Shown: positions 27,092 through 37,380 of the stretch, in pieces
How the letters are laid out: each line of letters starts with the position of its first letter
How positions within the stretch are numbered: the stretch's first letter is position 1
Source: Chloroflexota bacterium
GTDB taxonomy: Bacteria; Chloroflexota; Anaerolineae; Anaerolineales; Villigracilaceae
Direction of reading: 5' to 3'
DNA length: 64,000 nucleotides
NCBI GenBank assembly: GCA_021795965.1
Contig: JAJYOU010000011.1
Location: 1-64,000, forward strand
Notes under the pieces: generated by a model
Seen by the model: only the letters and a program-made list of their open reading frames with translations
Databases searched by the model: none
What the model was told of the DNA's origin: nothing
Made by a program: the position numbers and the translations under genes

Positions 27092-28279
27092 TTATTCATC
27101 TTCGAGGGCTTTTTGCATGCGTTTCAGCCCCTCTTCCAGGACGGATAAGGGACAACCGAAATTGAGGCGGACGAAATTTTCTCCACCAACGCCAAATGCT
27201 TTGCCATCATTCAGCGCCACACGGGCTTTATTGAGGAAAAATTCCTGGGGATTGCCTTTAATTTTTCCGCTCTTGACCAGGTCATTACAGTCCAGCCAGG
27301 CCAGGTAAGTTGCCTGGGGTGAGGTGACCTTGATCCCAGGCAGGTTTTTTTGCGCAAAATCCAGCAGGAAATCCCTGTTTCGAGTCAGGTAACCTTTTAA
27401 GTTCTTGAGCCAGTCTTCACATTCACCCGAGAAAGCTGCCTGGGCTGCCACCAGACCCAATCCATTTACATGGAGGGTCATGCGTTTGGTTTCCCGCTGA
27501 AATTGCTGGCGCAGCTCGGCATTGGGGATAATGGCAAATCCACAAAACAATCCGGCGATGTTGAAGGTTTTTGACGGTGAGACCAGCGTCATGCTGCGGT
27601 CAGCAATTTCCTTTGAGAGGGAGGCAATGGGCGTATGAATATTTCCATCCAAAAGAAGTTCGCTGTGGATTTCGTCTGAAACAATCACAACATCGTTTTT
27701 CAAACAGATCTCAGCCATCTTCTCAAGTTCTGCCCTGGTATAAGCCTGACCGGTGGGGTTGTGTGGATTGCAGAGCAGAAACATTTTTGTTTTTGCGTTA
27801 CTGGAATGAAATGCATTTTCAAAATCATCCCAGTCGATCTTATAGCTTATCCTGCTGCCATTTTCGATTCGAACGAGAGGAGATTCCTGCCTGATGATTC
27901 CCAGGTCTTCCTGAAGATCATTGAACGGCATATAAACTGGCGGTTGGATCAAGTAACCTTCCCCGGCATCGCATAAAGCCGAAGCGGCTGCATAAAAAGC
28001 ACTTACCAGACCAGTGGTCAGCACAACACTTTTTTCATCGATTTCCCAGTTATAGAGTTGTTTCATGCGCTGGACAACGGCTTTAGCCAGGGATTGATCG
28101 GCGTAATCGTAACCAAATACTCCGTGTTCGACTGCTTTCTGGAGCGACTGTAGAATCGGCGCAGGGGTGAGAAAGTCCATATCTGCCACCCACATTGGGA
28201 GCACATCCGGATCAAACAAATTCCACTTGATGGAGTTAGTCTGTCGACGTTCCAAAATCTGATCAAAGTTGTAATTCAT
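27092..28279 (-). CDS. MalY/PatB-type PLP aminotransferase or cystathionine beta-lyase
   Basis: 395 residues from ATG 28279 (AAGGAACAACC upstream). Family start MNYNFDQILERRQTNSIKW, then WVADMDF, which is characteristic of MalY/PatB. The PLP lysine is in SPSKTFNIAGLF, and NPHNPTGQ and SDEIHSELL are cofactor contacts. Such proteins are C-S lyases acting on cystathionine or cysteine conjugates and sometimes regulators. It precedes the methyltransferase on the same strand. Confidence 0.9.
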   Translation of the reverse strand: MNYNFDQILERRQTNSIKWNLFDPDVLPMWVADMDFLTPAPILQSLQKAVEHGVFGYDYADQSLAKAVVQRMKQLYNWEIDEKSVVLTTGLVSAFYAAASALCDAGEGYLIQPPVYMPFNDLQEDLGIIRQESPLVRIENGSRISYKIDWDDFENAFHSSNAKTKMFLLCNPHNPTGQAYTRAELEKMAEICLKNDVVIVSDEIHSELLLDGNIHTPIASLSKEIADRSMTLVSPSKTFNIAGLFCGFAIIPNAELRQQFQRETKRMTLHVNGLGLVAAQAAFSGECEDWLKNLKGYLTRNRDFLLDFAQKNLPGIKVTSPQATYLAWLDCNDLVKSGKIKGNPQEFFLNKARVALNDGKAFGVGGENFVRLNFGCPLSVLEEGLKRMQKALEDE

Positions 28280-28547
28280 GGTTGTTCCTTGAAAGAGGAT
28301 TTTGATGGTTGACCCTGACTGTGATTTTATTCGCCGGAGCAAACCGATCGAAACGAATTTTACACCGGTTTATTCAAGAAGTCATTTAATTAAATTACTC
28401 GTCGTTCTTTTGGAATGAATGCCTTCAGTAAAATTGAAAATCCTGTCCAAAAGAGTGATATTATTTATTTTTTTATGCATTTGCCCGCTTTTCAAAGAAC
28501 GAAACTGATCAAAATCGGGCGAAAAAAATATTTTTTGGAGAAATAAA

Positions 28548-29432
28548 TTGCAGACACTGGCAGGAAAAATCGCGGTTATCACTGGATCCACGCATGGATT
28601 CGGTTACACCTTGGCGCATGAAATGCTTTTGGCGGGTGCAACTGTGGTCATCAGTGGGCGTTCACCGGAAGCCCTGGCACAAACCGTGGAGGAGCTTCGG
28701 TCGCGAGGCGAGGTCAGCGGTTTCGACTGCGATGTCCGCGACGAAAAGCAGGTTTATGCCCTGGCTGGAAAAACGCTGGAAAAATATGGCAGGATCGACA
28801 TCTGGGTGAATAATGCCGGTTACTCTGCGGGCAGCGGCATGGTGCTGGATGTTCCGCCTGCGATGATCCTGGACATGTTTTTGGCGAATGATCTGGGTAC
28901 CTATTACGGCACCCAGGCTGCCCTGCATCACATGTTGGAACGCAAAACTGGAGTCCTGGTGAATTTATATGGTGCAGGTTCCAACGGGAAAGCGGCTTCA
29001 CCGACGGGAATGTACGCCACCACCAAAGCCTGGATCACGTCTTTCACCCGCAGCCTGGCGAGTGAGATCAGAAATTCAGGCGTACAGGTGATCGGGTTCA
29101 GCCCCGGAATGATGCTGACCGGCATGCTCACGCAGCCGGTTGTATTTGGCGAGCGCGGAAAAGAGAAAATGAGCCGCTTTAGTTTCGTTTTACGGTTCCT
29201 GGCAAAACCGCCTGAAATTGCTGCCGGGCAGCTTGTGAGGGTATTGGCAAAAAACAAGCGGGAATTTGTTGAAATTCACGTGATGAAACCCTGGACTCCC
29301 TTATTGGGTTTAATTCGAGTAGGATGGGAAAACCTGACCAAAACCGGTACCCGACCCGAATATTTTGCACGTTATGTTGATGCGTACCGCCCTGATTTTA
29401 GGCAAACTCAAGAGAACCCGGAAGAGGTTTGA
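28548..29432 (+). CDS. SDR family oxidoreductase
   Basis: 294 residues. TGSTHGFGYTLA is the nucleotide-binding TGxxxGxG motif, NNAGYSAG the structural motif, and YATTK the catalytic Tyr/Lys. A C-terminal extension of about 45 residues follows the core. The start is TTG, backed by TTTTGGAG seven bases upstream. The substrate is unknown. It is followed three bases later by a GNAT acetyltransferase gene, so the two form an operon. Confidence 0.88.
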   Translation: MQTLAGKIAVITGSTHGFGYTLAHEMLLAGATVVISGRSPEALAQTVEELRSRGEVSGFDCDVRDEKQVYALAGKTLEKYGRIDIWVNNAGYSAGSGMVLDVPPAMILDMFLANDLGTYYGTQAALHHMLERKTGVLVNLYGAGSNGKAASPTGMYATTKAWITSFTRSLASEIRNSGVQVIGFSPGMMLTGMLTQPVVFGERGKEKMSRFSFVLRFLAKPPEIAAGQLVRVLAKNKREFVEIHVMKPWTPLLGLIRVGWENLTKTGTRPEYFARYVDAYRPDFRQTQENPEEV

Positions 29433-29435
29433 TGC

Positions 29436-29945
29436 ATGACTGAATATTCCATTCGCCTGTTAGAATTGGCAGATGCTCCAATCATTGAGGGGGCTTTTAG
29501 CGTCTTCGGTTTGAATAAACCTGCCCAAAAATACGTGGATTATTACACGGAGCAGCAGGCAGGCACCCGGGTGGTGCTGGTCGCAACGGTGGATGATGTC
29601 TTTGCGGGTTATGTAACGATTTGCTGGAGATCGCACTATCGACCTTTTCGTGAAGCGAATTTCCCCGAAATTGTGGATTTTAATGTCCTGCCACATTTTC
29701 GGCAGCAGGGAATTGGAACCCGGCTACTGGATGAAGCAGAAAGCAGGATTTTTGCAGATCACCCGGTGGTAGGGATCGGGGTGGGCATGACTGCTGATTA
29801 CGGCGCTGCCCAGCACATGTATGCCAGGCGCGGTTATCTCCCGGATGGACGCGGTCTGATGTATGAAGGCTACCCGGTTTCTTATGGGAAGAACATTCCC
29901 GTCGACGATGACCTTTGCCTGTATTTTACAAAGAACCGGGAATGA
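29436..29945 (+). CDS. GNAT family N-acetyltransferase
   Basis: 169 residues with the acetyl-CoA loop in FRQQGIGTRLLDEAE and the C-terminal strand pattern of GNAT enzymes. The acceptor is unknown. AGAGG lies nine bases before the ATG. It is the second gene of the SDR operon and ends at a symmetric terminator shared with the convergent glycosyltransferase gene. Confidence 0.88.
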   Translation: MTEYSIRLLELADAPIIEGAFSVFGLNKPAQKYVDYYTEQQAGTRVVLVATVDDVFAGYVTICWRSHYRPFREANFPEIVDFNVLPHFRQQGIGTRLLDEAESRIFADHPVVGIGVGMTADYGAAQHMYARRGYLPDGRGLMYEGYPVSYGKNIPVDDDLCLYFTKNRE

Positions 29946-29968
29946 AAAGTCCCCTTGCGGGGACTCTT
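29946..29968. terminator. bidirectional terminator
   Basis: AGTCCCC-TTGC-GGGGACT, a perfect 7-bp GC-rich stem with a 4-base loop, between convergent stops. It is followed by CTTTATT on the plus strand and TTTTCATT on the minus strand. Confidence 0.85.
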
Positions 29969-30912
29969 TATTCCTGAACTTTTTCTTTTTGGGGGGCTTC
30001 ACGAACAATATATAAAGGTCTGCCCTTGACCTCATCGTAAATACGACCGAGGTATTCTCCCAGGACGCCGAGGGAAATCAGCTGGACCCCGCCCAAAAAT
30101 AAAACTGCAATCAGAGTGGTTGCCTGGCCATAAAAAGCCTGATTACCTGTCAGGCGTTCAATGATTACCAGGGGAATGCAGAGGATTGAAATCCCGGCGG
30201 AAATAAAGCCAAAATAAGTAGCTAACTGAAGGGGAAAATAGGAAAACCCGGTGATGGCATTAAGGGCGAGCTTGAGCATCTTGCTGAACGGGTACTTGGT
30301 CACGCCAGAAAAACGAGCTTCACGTTTGTAGGGGACGCCGATTTGTTTGAATCCCACCCAGGCACCCATTCCTCGCAGAAAACGATGTTTTTCCCGCATA
30401 CTGTTCATGACATTGATCACTTTGCGGTCGATCAGGCGGAAATCTCCGGTATCCAGCGGGATTTTGACATCTGTAATCCGGTAGATCAAACGATAAAAAA
30501 GGGAGGCGGTAAAAAGCTTGAACCAACTCTCGCCTTCTCGTTCTGCCCGAACCGCGTACACCACCTCGTAGCCTTCCTTCCACTTTTTTGCCAGTTCGAG
30601 GATGACTTCGGGCGGGTCCTGCAGATCGGCATCGATGATCACGGCTGCATCACCGCGGGCATAGTCCAACCCGGCGGTGACAGCGATCTGATGACCGAAG
30701 TTGCGGGCAAAGACAATCGGGCGAACCCTGTCATCCTTTTCTGCCAACTCGTGTATTCGGTCAGTGGAATGATCGGTTGAACCATCGTCCACCAGGATCA
30801 ACTCCCAGGGTTCCGCAGTTGAGTCCATCACATCCCTGACGCGCCTATACAACTCAGGCAGGTTGTCAAATTCGTTGAAAATGGGAGCAATGATCGAATA
30901 AGTGATTGTCAT
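29968..30912 (-). CDS. GT2 glycosyltransferase with two C-terminal membrane helices
   Basis: 314 residues of the DPM1/GtrB-like branch: N-terminal GT-A domain with [20 protein letters not shown] and the metal motif [13 protein letters not shown], then two membrane helices in the last 80 residues. Members attach glucose, mannose or aminosugar to polyprenyl phosphate. It would supply lipid-linked sugar to GT-C enzymes such as the two large membrane proteins in this window. It follows the AI-2E transporter by 52 bases on the same strand. Confidence 0.9.
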   Translation of the reverse strand: MTITYSIIAPIFNEFDNLPELYRRVRDVMDSTAEPWELILVDDGSTDHSTDRIHELAEKDDRVRPIVFARNFGHQIAVTAGLDYARGDAAVIIDADLQDPPEVILELAKKWKEGYEVVYAVRAEREGESWFKLFTASLFYRLIYRITDVKIPLDTGDFRLIDRKVINVMNSMREKHRFLRGMGAWVGFKQIGVPYKREARFSGVTKYPFSKMLKLALNAITGFSYFPLQLATYFGFISAGISILCIPLVIIERLTGNQAFYGQATTLIAVLFLGGVQLISLGVLGEYLGRIYDEVKGRPLYIVREAPQKEKVQE

Positions 30913-30964
30913 GTGTTTTTTTTATGGTGTTCAAGGGTAGTTTTTCAGCAGGATTGTACTCGAT

Positions 30965-32080
30965 TTAGACTGGATTGGGCGGTTCCGCGATCTTATCCTG
31001 AGCGACTGGCGCATCCGCAAACGGAGGCAGTCCCATTAATTTTCGATGAATATAACGACCAATCACAAAGGATGATGCGATCACTGGAACGACGATCAAA
31101 ACACCCAGCACGCCTGCCAGCATGGTGGCGGCGATGATCGCGACGAAGACCAATCCTTCATTCAACTGGACGCTCCTGGCAAGGATCCGTGGTTGCAGGT
31201 AAAAGTTTTTGAAATTGTTTAAAACCAGGAAAACTGCCCCGGTGAGCAGCGCAAACCAGCCGTTTGAGATGGGGAGAAAATTGGAACCTTCCATCCACGC
31301 AACCAGCATGGCGATGATCGTGGTAAAACCGGGACCCACCTCTGGAACCAGTGTCAAAAAACCTGCCATCAACCCAAGAAAAATAGAGCCGGGGAGACCA
31401 ATGGAAGACCAGAAGAGGGTATAAATGACCGCCATGATGATGATCAGACGCACTTTCCCGCGCAGATATCCCAACCAAACTTCCCGCAACTCCACAAAGA
31501 GTCTGCGAAGGTCTGCCTGGTCACCAGCGGGAGCGAGACCGGTCAACCATTCCAGCAGCTTTTCCCAATCGGTCATCAGGTTGTAGGTGGTGACCAGGAT
31601 GATTAAAAACCAGAGAAAACCACGCGAGGTAGTCTGGAGAATCGTCAACGCCCGCGCGGGTTCGGGGATAACGGTTCCCATAAAGGACGAGCGAATGGTT
31701 GGGATCAAACCTCCCAGGTAAACCGGCAGTCCGCCGAGGATCAGGGGTTGAGCCAGCGCCAGTTCGTACTGGTCGAGTGTGAGACTGACGTCCCGAAAAA
31801 CAGTTTTGAATTCATTGAGAAAAGAAGGGATTACGGTGACCAACATTCCAATCATAAGGAACAGGACCACAAAAAATACAACACTCGCCGCAGCTCGCCG
31901 GGTGAGCTTGGTTCTTGAATGGAGCTGCTGGACGAGTGGGCTCAAAAGAGCAGCGAGGAAACCGGCAGCGATTAGCGGTTTGAAAACAGCTCGGATATAC
32001 CAGAGGATGATTGCGGTTACAACGAGGAGTACAAGCAGGACGATATAACGAAAAGAAGTGTCCCAGGAATTTTTGTTCAT
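30965..32080 (-). CDS. AI-2E family transporter
   Basis: 371 residues from ATG 32080; a TTG four codons earlier is an alternative start. About eight membrane helices with the family pattern, including IGLPGSIFLGLMAGFLTLVPEVGP (spanning about 31345-31420), a hallmark of the AI-2E/PerM family. Members export small molecules such as AI-2 or sodium; most are uncharacterised. A GT2 gene follows on the same strand. Confidence 0.85.
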   Translation of the reverse strand: MNKNSWDTSFRYIVLLVLLVVTAIILWYIRAVFKPLIAAGFLAALLSPLVQQLHSRTKLTRRAAASVVFFVVLFLMIGMLVTVIPSFLNEFKTVFRDVSLTLDQYELALAQPLILGGLPVYLGGLIPTIRSSFMGTVIPEPARALTILQTTSRGFLWFLIILVTTYNLMTDWEKLLEWLTGLAPAGDQADLRRLFVELREVWLGYLRGKVRLIIIMAVIYTLFWSSIGLPGSIFLGLMAGFLTLVPEVGPGFTTIIAMLVAWMEGSNFLPISNGWFALLTGAVFLVLNNFKNFYLQPRILARSVQLNEGLVFVAIIAATMLAGVLGVLIVVPVIASSFVIGRYIHRKLMGLPPFADAPVAQDKIAEPPNPV

Positions 32081-32203
32081 TTTTATATTCAATCTGAGAT
32101 CTCTTTCAACCTACAAGCTGCAAGTCTAAAAACGAACCGGGGAAGGATGCCACTTTTATTATAACGATTTCCGTGCCTGGGTTCAGACAGTTGCTCCTGG
32201 GAG

Positions 32204-33484
32204 TTAGAGGATTTTTTTTAGATCTGCCAGTGTCGGAGCAATGATGGGCGCTGGATTGACTGCCTGCATGGCAGCTTTGATGTCCTTCAGACCGCTGCCA
32301 GTATTCAGAAGCATGACGGGAGTCTCTTTGTCGACCAATCCCTGCTCTTTCGCCTTCTCCAATCCTGCCAGGGCTGTCGCCCCTGCAGGTTCCGCGAAGA
32401 TACCCGTTTTTCCGAGCGTGGAGATCGCTTGCAAGATCTCAGGATCAGAAACCGTGAGGTAAGTTCCACCTGTTTCCCGGGCTGCGCGCAGCGCCCTGAC
32501 TCCATCTCTTGGAAGATTGACCGAAATGCTATCGGCAACGGTGTTGGCTTTCACTGGCTGGATATCTTCGCCCCCAGCCTCAAACGCATTCGCAATGGCG
32601 GCTGAACCTTGAGCCTGGACCCCGATGATGCGCGGAATACGGTCAATCCAGCCCAAGGCACGCAGATCTTTGAAGCCTTTATGGATGCCAGAAATGATAT
32701 TTCCGTCTCCGACCGGGACAAAAAGGGTCAAACGGACATCTTTAACCGGGACGGTATCTGCAGAACGGGAAACCCTCATTCCGCCGATTGCCTGGTTTTG
32801 CATAAATTCCCAGATTTCAAAGGCGGCGGTCTTCTTTCCTTCAGCAGTGAACGGGTTGTAGCCAGTATTCCGGCAATACCATCCAAATTCCCTGGCAGCC
32901 GAGACTGAGAGGTCAAAGGCATCATCATACGTGCCATCCACAAGGATGACCCTCGCGCCAAAAACCAGCAATTGTGCAACTTTGGCAGGGGGCGCAGATT
33001 TGGGGGCAAAGATCACGGCTTTTTGTCCGGCTGCTGCCGCCATGCAAGCCAGCGCGGCTCCGGCGTTCCCGGTTGACGCTGTCACTAAAATTTCAGCACC
33101 AATTTCAATGGCACGAGTGACCACTACCGCGCTGGCACGATCTTTGAAGGATGCGCTCGGGTTGCGGTTCTCATCCTTGAGCCAGACGTATTTCATCCCA
33201 AGTTTTTCTTTTAATTGGGGCAGGACGAAGGTTGGCGTGCCCCCAACCACATGCAGCGGAGTCAGATCTCCTGCTGGGGCGGAGACTGGCAAAAGTGGCA
33301 GATAGCGCCAAATCGATGGGTTGGAGCGTGAGATAATGTCTGCGGGTTGGTATTTCTTCTGGATGTATTCATAATCCATCTCCACATCCAGGTTGCCGCC
33401 GCATTTCAGACAGATATAAGTGACCTCGTTTGGTCCATAGGTTTGATCACAAATGGAACAGCGGTAGCCAATAAAATTGTTCAT
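32204..33484 (-). CDS. thrC: threonine synthase
   Basis: 426 residues. The N-terminal zinc-ribbon-like segment (CSICDQTYG, CLKCGG) and the PLP lysine in NPSASFKDRAS are typical of the long ThrC form, followed by VTASTGNAGAALACMAAAAG. It converts O-phosphohomoserine to threonine. GGGAGGA lies nine bases before the ATG. It follows the xanthine-dehydrogenase-type gene by 32 bases on the same strand, an unexpected neighbour. A threonine-synthase-like paralogue with other activity cannot be ruled out. Confidence 0.9.
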   Translation of the reverse strand: MNNFIGYRCSICDQTYGPNEVTYICLKCGGNLDVEMDYEYIQKKYQPADIISRSNPSIWRYLPLLPVSAPAGDLTPLHVVGGTPTFVLPQLKEKLGMKYVWLKDENRNPSASFKDRASAVVVTRAIEIGAEILVTASTGNAGAALACMAAAAGQKAVIFAPKSAPPAKVAQLLVFGARVILVDGTYDDAFDLSVSAAREFGWYCRNTGYNPFTAEGKKTAAFEIWEFMQNQAIGGMRVSRSADTVPVKDVRLTLFVPVGDGNIISGIHKGFKDLRALGWIDRIPRIIGVQAQGSAAIANAFEAGGEDIQPVKANTVADSISVNLPRDGVRALRAARETGGTYLTVSDPEILQAISTLGKTGIFAEPAGATALAGLEKAKEQGLVDKETPVMLLNTGSGLKDIKAAMQAVNPAPIIAPTLADLKKIL

Positions 33485-33516
33485 CGTTTTGAGTCCTCCC
33501 GGGTCATTAAATCCAG

Positions 33517-36330
33517 TTATTCCCTTTTGGACTGTTGTGCCAGCAGGGTCAGCAGGATTTGTTCCTGGTCCACAGGCAAATGATCGAAGCGAATGCCAAC
33601 TGCATTATAAATGGCATTGGTGATTGCGGGGGGAGTGGGGATGAGGACAATTTCGCCGACGCCCTTGGCACCGTAGGGTCCATCGCGTGAGGGATCTTCG
33701 ACCACTATGGAAGTAATTGCGGGTGTGTGGACAATGGAAGGGATGCGGTAACGCGCCATGCGGTCTGTGACAACATAGCCATCCCGGGTGATAAAATTCT
33801 CAAGGAGTGCGTGTCCCACTCCCATCACAATACCGCCTTCCACCTGTCCCTGTAGTCCAAGCGGGTTGATCGCCCGACCGACATCATTGGCAGAGATGAC
33901 CTGCACCACCTTCACTTCACCTGTAAGGGTGTTTACTTCCACTTCTGCAGCCTGGGTGGCGAAGGAAAAGGCGATATGCATATCTCCTCCCTGCCCAAGA
34001 GGGCGGGTGGCGGGGGCATGATATTCATATAATGAACGCGGGGGTTTCCCCAGCCGGTGCATTTCACTGGCAACATCTCCAAGGGGGATCGTTCTGCCTG
34101 CGACTTGCAGACCCGCATCTGAAAAAAGGATGTTTTCAGGAGCTTCATCAAATTTTTCTGCATAGACGGCAGTGATGGCATGTCGCAAAGTTTTGGCAGC
34201 CAAGCGGGAAGCATTTCCAGTTACATAAGTCTGGCGGGATGCAGTGGTCGGACCGCCGTCGGGTGTCAAATCAGTATCCATCACCAGCACTCGCACCAGG
34301 TGCGGGGAGAGTGAAAATTCCTGCGCAACCACCATTTGCATGATGGTCACCAGACCTTGACCAAGTTCTGCGGCTGATGATCTGACCTGCAAAGTTCCAT
34401 CCTCGTAGAGCTCCACTTCAGCGCCAGAGCAGTCATCTGCACCGCCGCCCAGGCCGGTATTTTTGAAGGCAGAGGCAAAGCCCCAGGCTCTGACAAGATG
34501 CCCAGCGCCTGCCACCCGGCGAGGTTTGAAAAGATTGCCCCGAGCAAGACCAGAAATCTCAAGCATTTTTGCTTCCACCCTGTCAATGCACTCCACCAAG
34601 CCAACGCTGTCGCGCAGAATTTGCCCTGTACTGGTTTCAGAACCCAGCCGGAGGGCATTTTTACGGCGCAGCTCGACCCGGTCCATGCCCAATTTCTCTG
34701 CCAAAATGTCCATCATGGATTCAAAGGCGAACGCGGATTGCATCACACCAAAACCTCTAAAAGCCCCGGCAGGCGGGTTGTTGGTGTACATGGCGAAGCA
34801 ATCGGCGTGAACGTGCGGAATGACATAGGGTCCAGCCGAATGCGTGGTGGCGCGGGTGAGCACTTTTTCACCGAGCGAGGCATAAGCGCCTGTATCTCCA
34901 TAGAGCTCAGTTTGCGCTGCCATCAAGGTTCCATCTTTTTTGGCGCCCAGTTTGACTTTGATCTGGGTGGCGTGTCGTTTTGGATGGACGATCAGGCTTT
35001 CGTGACGATCGAAAAGCAGTTTTACCGGCTGCCCGGTGGCATTTGCCAGCAAAGCGGAGTGAATTTGACCGGTAATGTCTTCTTTTCCGCCAAATCCGCC
35101 GCCCATCAACTGACCGACGATGCGGACACGTTCCTCAGGCCAGCCGAGAGCTCGCGCGACCTGGGTTCGATCCTGGTAAGGAATCTGTGAGCCGACGTAA
35201 ACTTCCATGCGTCCATCCGGGAGCGGCACTGCCAGACTGCATTCAGGCTCCATAAAGAGGTGGTCTGTCGATGGCGTATGGAAGGTATGTTCGAGGATCA
35301 AATCTGATTGGGCAAATCCAAGTGCTGGATCACCTTTGCGGACTTTGATATGTTTCAAAAGATTGCCATCTGGATGCAAGATCGCTGCCCCGGGCTGGCG
35401 CGATTGGATCGGGTCGGAAATGACAGGCTGCAACTCAAATTCAACATCAATCAATTCCAGCGCCTGGCGGGCAATTTCCTGGGTTGAGGCGGCGACAATG
35501 GCGAGTGCGTCTCCGACGTAGCGAACCCTTTCATTCACCCCGACCATGATTGGCCAATCGTAAATGACCAGACCGTGGTTGTGCTCGCCGGGGATGTCCG
35601 CCGCGGTCAGAACAGCTGCAACCCCGGGTAATTGCTGCGCTTTCTTAATATCGATGGAGCGCAGAATGGCATGCGGCACGCCTGCCCGACGGACAGCTGC
35701 GAAAAGCATGTTTTCGAAGACTAGATCGTCGGTAAAGATCGCCTGACCGGTCACTTTTTCGAGCGCGTCTGGGCGCACCTGCACTTTCCCGATCACCTGA
35801 CTTGCGGATGGCGAAGGCAGCAGCCCTGTTTCTTCGACGGCTGACCCGGTTTCCATGGCTCTTGCCGCGGCAAGAATGGATTTTTCAATGGTTGGATAGC
35901 CTGCACAGCGGCAAAGGGTGTCCTTGAGAGCGTGACGGATTTCTTCTGAGGAAGGCGTTTGATAATGTTGAAGCAGGGCATAAGAGGTCATGATCTGACC
36001 GGGGATGCAAAAACCGCACTGGACTGCCCCGTGCTTTATGAAGGCTTCCTGGAGCGGGTGCAGGATCATCTTTCCGTTTTCCTGTTTCGCAAGGCCCTCG
36101 ATCGTGGTGATGGTCTTGCCTTCGGCGCGCTCTGCCGGGTAGGCACAGGAGAGCACGGATTCGCCGTCTATAATGACCGTACAAGCGCCGCATTCAGCCT
36201 CGTTGCAGGCAATTTTTGTGCCGGTCAGTTTCAGGCGTTTACGAAGCAGGTCCGCGAGAGTTTCCCCGGGAATCCGGTCAAGCTGGTAATTTTGTCCATT
36301 TACAGTCAAAGAAAATTGGTTATTTATCAT
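33517..36330 (-). CDS. xanthine dehydrogenase-family fused 2Fe-2S and molybdopterin subunit
   Basis: 937 residues from ATG 36330; a GTG at 36360 overlapping the upstream gene is the alternative. The N-terminus is a plant-type ferredoxin domain (Cys42, 47, 50, 62), then a second [2Fe-2S] domain (CGFCIPGQ, CRCAGYP). From about residue 185 to the end comes the molybdopterin-binding part with GGGFGGKED, GAFRGFGVMQ and a catalytic Glu region KGVGEIVLIPTPPA. It hydroxylates a purine or other N-heterocycle. The FAD subunit is the separate gene just upstream. The context (nucleoside importer, deaminase) favours a purine substrate. Confidence 0.9.
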   Translation of the reverse strand: MINNQFSLTVNGQNYQLDRIPGETLADLLRKRLKLTGTKIACNEAECGACTVIIDGESVLSCAYPAERAEGKTITTIEGLAKQENGKMILHPLQEAFIKHGAVQCGFCIPGQIMTSYALLQHYQTPSSEEIRHALKDTLCRCAGYPTIEKSILAAARAMETGSAVEETGLLPSPSASQVIGKVQVRPDALEKVTGQAIFTDDLVFENMLFAAVRRAGVPHAILRSIDIKKAQQLPGVAAVLTAADIPGEHNHGLVIYDWPIMVGVNERVRYVGDALAIVAASTQEIARQALELIDVEFELQPVISDPIQSRQPGAAILHPDGNLLKHIKVRKGDPALGFAQSDLILEHTFHTPSTDHLFMEPECSLAVPLPDGRMEVYVGSQIPYQDRTQVARALGWPEERVRIVGQLMGGGFGGKEDITGQIHSALLANATGQPVKLLFDRHESLIVHPKRHATQIKVKLGAKKDGTLMAAQTELYGDTGAYASLGEKVLTRATTHSAGPYVIPHVHADCFAMYTNNPPAGAFRGFGVMQSAFAFESMMDILAEKLGMDRVELRRKNALRLGSETSTGQILRDSVGLVECIDRVEAKMLEISGLARGNLFKPRRVAGAGHLVRAWGFASAFKNTGLGGGADDCSGAEVELYEDGTLQVRSSAAELGQGLVTIMQMVVAQEFSLSPHLVRVLVMDTDLTPDGGPTTASRQTYVTGNASRLAAKTLRHAITAVYAEKFDEAPENILFSDAGLQVAGRTIPLGDVASEMHRLGKPPRSLYEYHAPATRPLGQGGDMHIAFSFATQAAEVEVNTLTGEVKVVQVISANDVGRAINPLGLQGQVEGGIVMGVGHALLENFITRDGYVVTDRMARYRIPSIVHTPAITSIVVEDPSRDGPYGAKGVGEIVLIPTPPAITNAIYNAVGIRFDHLPVDQEQILLTLLAQQSKRE

Positions 36331-36349
36331 GGATGCACCATTAAGGGAT

Positions 36350-37222
36350 TTATTCCGCACGTTCCCAGGCGGAGGTAAGAGAATTTTTCAGCAAAACACC
36401 TGCCAGGTGACGGCGGTATTCCTGTGTGGCGCGTGCGGGGCTGGTGCGGAAGGCGGCTTCAGCCAGGAGGGTTACCTGCGCTCCTGCAATGGTTTCTGCC
36501 GAAAACTTTTTCCCGATAAGGAAGGCTTCGGTATTCAACGCGCGGAAGGGGATTGGACCAGCCGGTCCAACTGCCACTTGGACAGCGCTGACCTGATCCC
36601 CGGTTCTTTCCAGCCAGAGAGCAAGATTTAATATGGGCAGGGCAATTCCCTGGGCGCGCATGATGCGGCAGAAGGCGGAGGCTTGATGTGCTTTGCGGAG
36701 GGGAATGGAAAAATTCACCAGGATTTCGCGCTTCGAATTTAGCGCTGATTTCCCCGGGGCGAGGAATAATTCCAGCAGCGGAACCTGGCGGCGTCCCGCG
36801 GGAGAGGCGATTTCTGCACGGGCATTCAGCGCGAGCAGTCCAATGCTGCCGTCAGCGGCAGGCAGGGCATGGGCAACGTTTCCACCGAGGGTGGCAGCAT
36901 TACGCACCTGAGGTCCACCAATTAATCCGCAGGCTTCAACCAGAGCCTGCCCGTGCTGCTGGACCAGGGCGGAATCCACCACCTGGTTGTGAGTGAGACC
37001 CGCACCAATCACCAAATCCTGATCCCGGATTTCGAGAACGCGGAGTTCGGGAATCCCGGTCAAATCCACCAGGGTGTGAACCGGGGGATGGTTGCCTTGC
37101 TGCAAATCGAGCAGCAGGTCGGTGCCACCGGCGATGACGCAGGCAGGATGCGGGGCATTGGTGAGTGCCGTGATTGCATCTTGAACAGTATGGGGGTGGA
37201 GATATTCTTTCCAGAGGCTCAT
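36350..37222 (-). CDS. FAD-binding subunit of xanthine dehydrogenase-family enzyme
   Basis: 290 residues from ATG 37222 (AAAAGGAAAT upstream). CVIAGGTDLLLDL is the FAD-binding motif of CoxM/XdhB-type subunits and NAATLGGNVAHALPAAD is the second. It passes electrons from the iron-sulfur clusters to NAD or another acceptor. It is followed 19 bases later by the fused 2Fe-2S/Mo subunit, with which it should form the enzyme. Confidence 0.9.
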   Translation of the reverse strand: MSLWKEYLHPHTVQDAITALTNAPHPACVIAGGTDLLLDLQQGNHPPVHTLVDLTGIPELRVLEIRDQDLVIGAGLTHNQVVDSALVQQHGQALVEACGLIGGPQVRNAATLGGNVAHALPAADGSIGLLALNARAEIASPAGRRQVPLLELFLAPGKSALNSKREILVNFSIPLRKAHQASAFCRIMRAQGIALPILNLALWLERTGDQVSAVQVAVGPAGPIPFRALNTEAFLIGKKFSAETIAGAQVTLLAEAAFRTSPARATQEYRRHLAGVLLKNSLTSAWERAE

Positions 37223-37380
37223 AGGATCGATTTCCTTTTGTTGCGCCAGCTTTTTGCAGGGCAACAAAATAGAAGGGTTTCGGGCGGCGGTACTTTTCGA
37301 GTGGATCTATTCCCCACGCCGTCGAGATGGATTTTCATCTCATGACGACCGTCGAACCCATGGTTGAACTGGATTTTATT

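Noticed and set aside
34498-35190. 230-codon open frame on the plus strand
   Set aside because: Antisense to the molybdopterin subunit gene; no motif or ribosome site.
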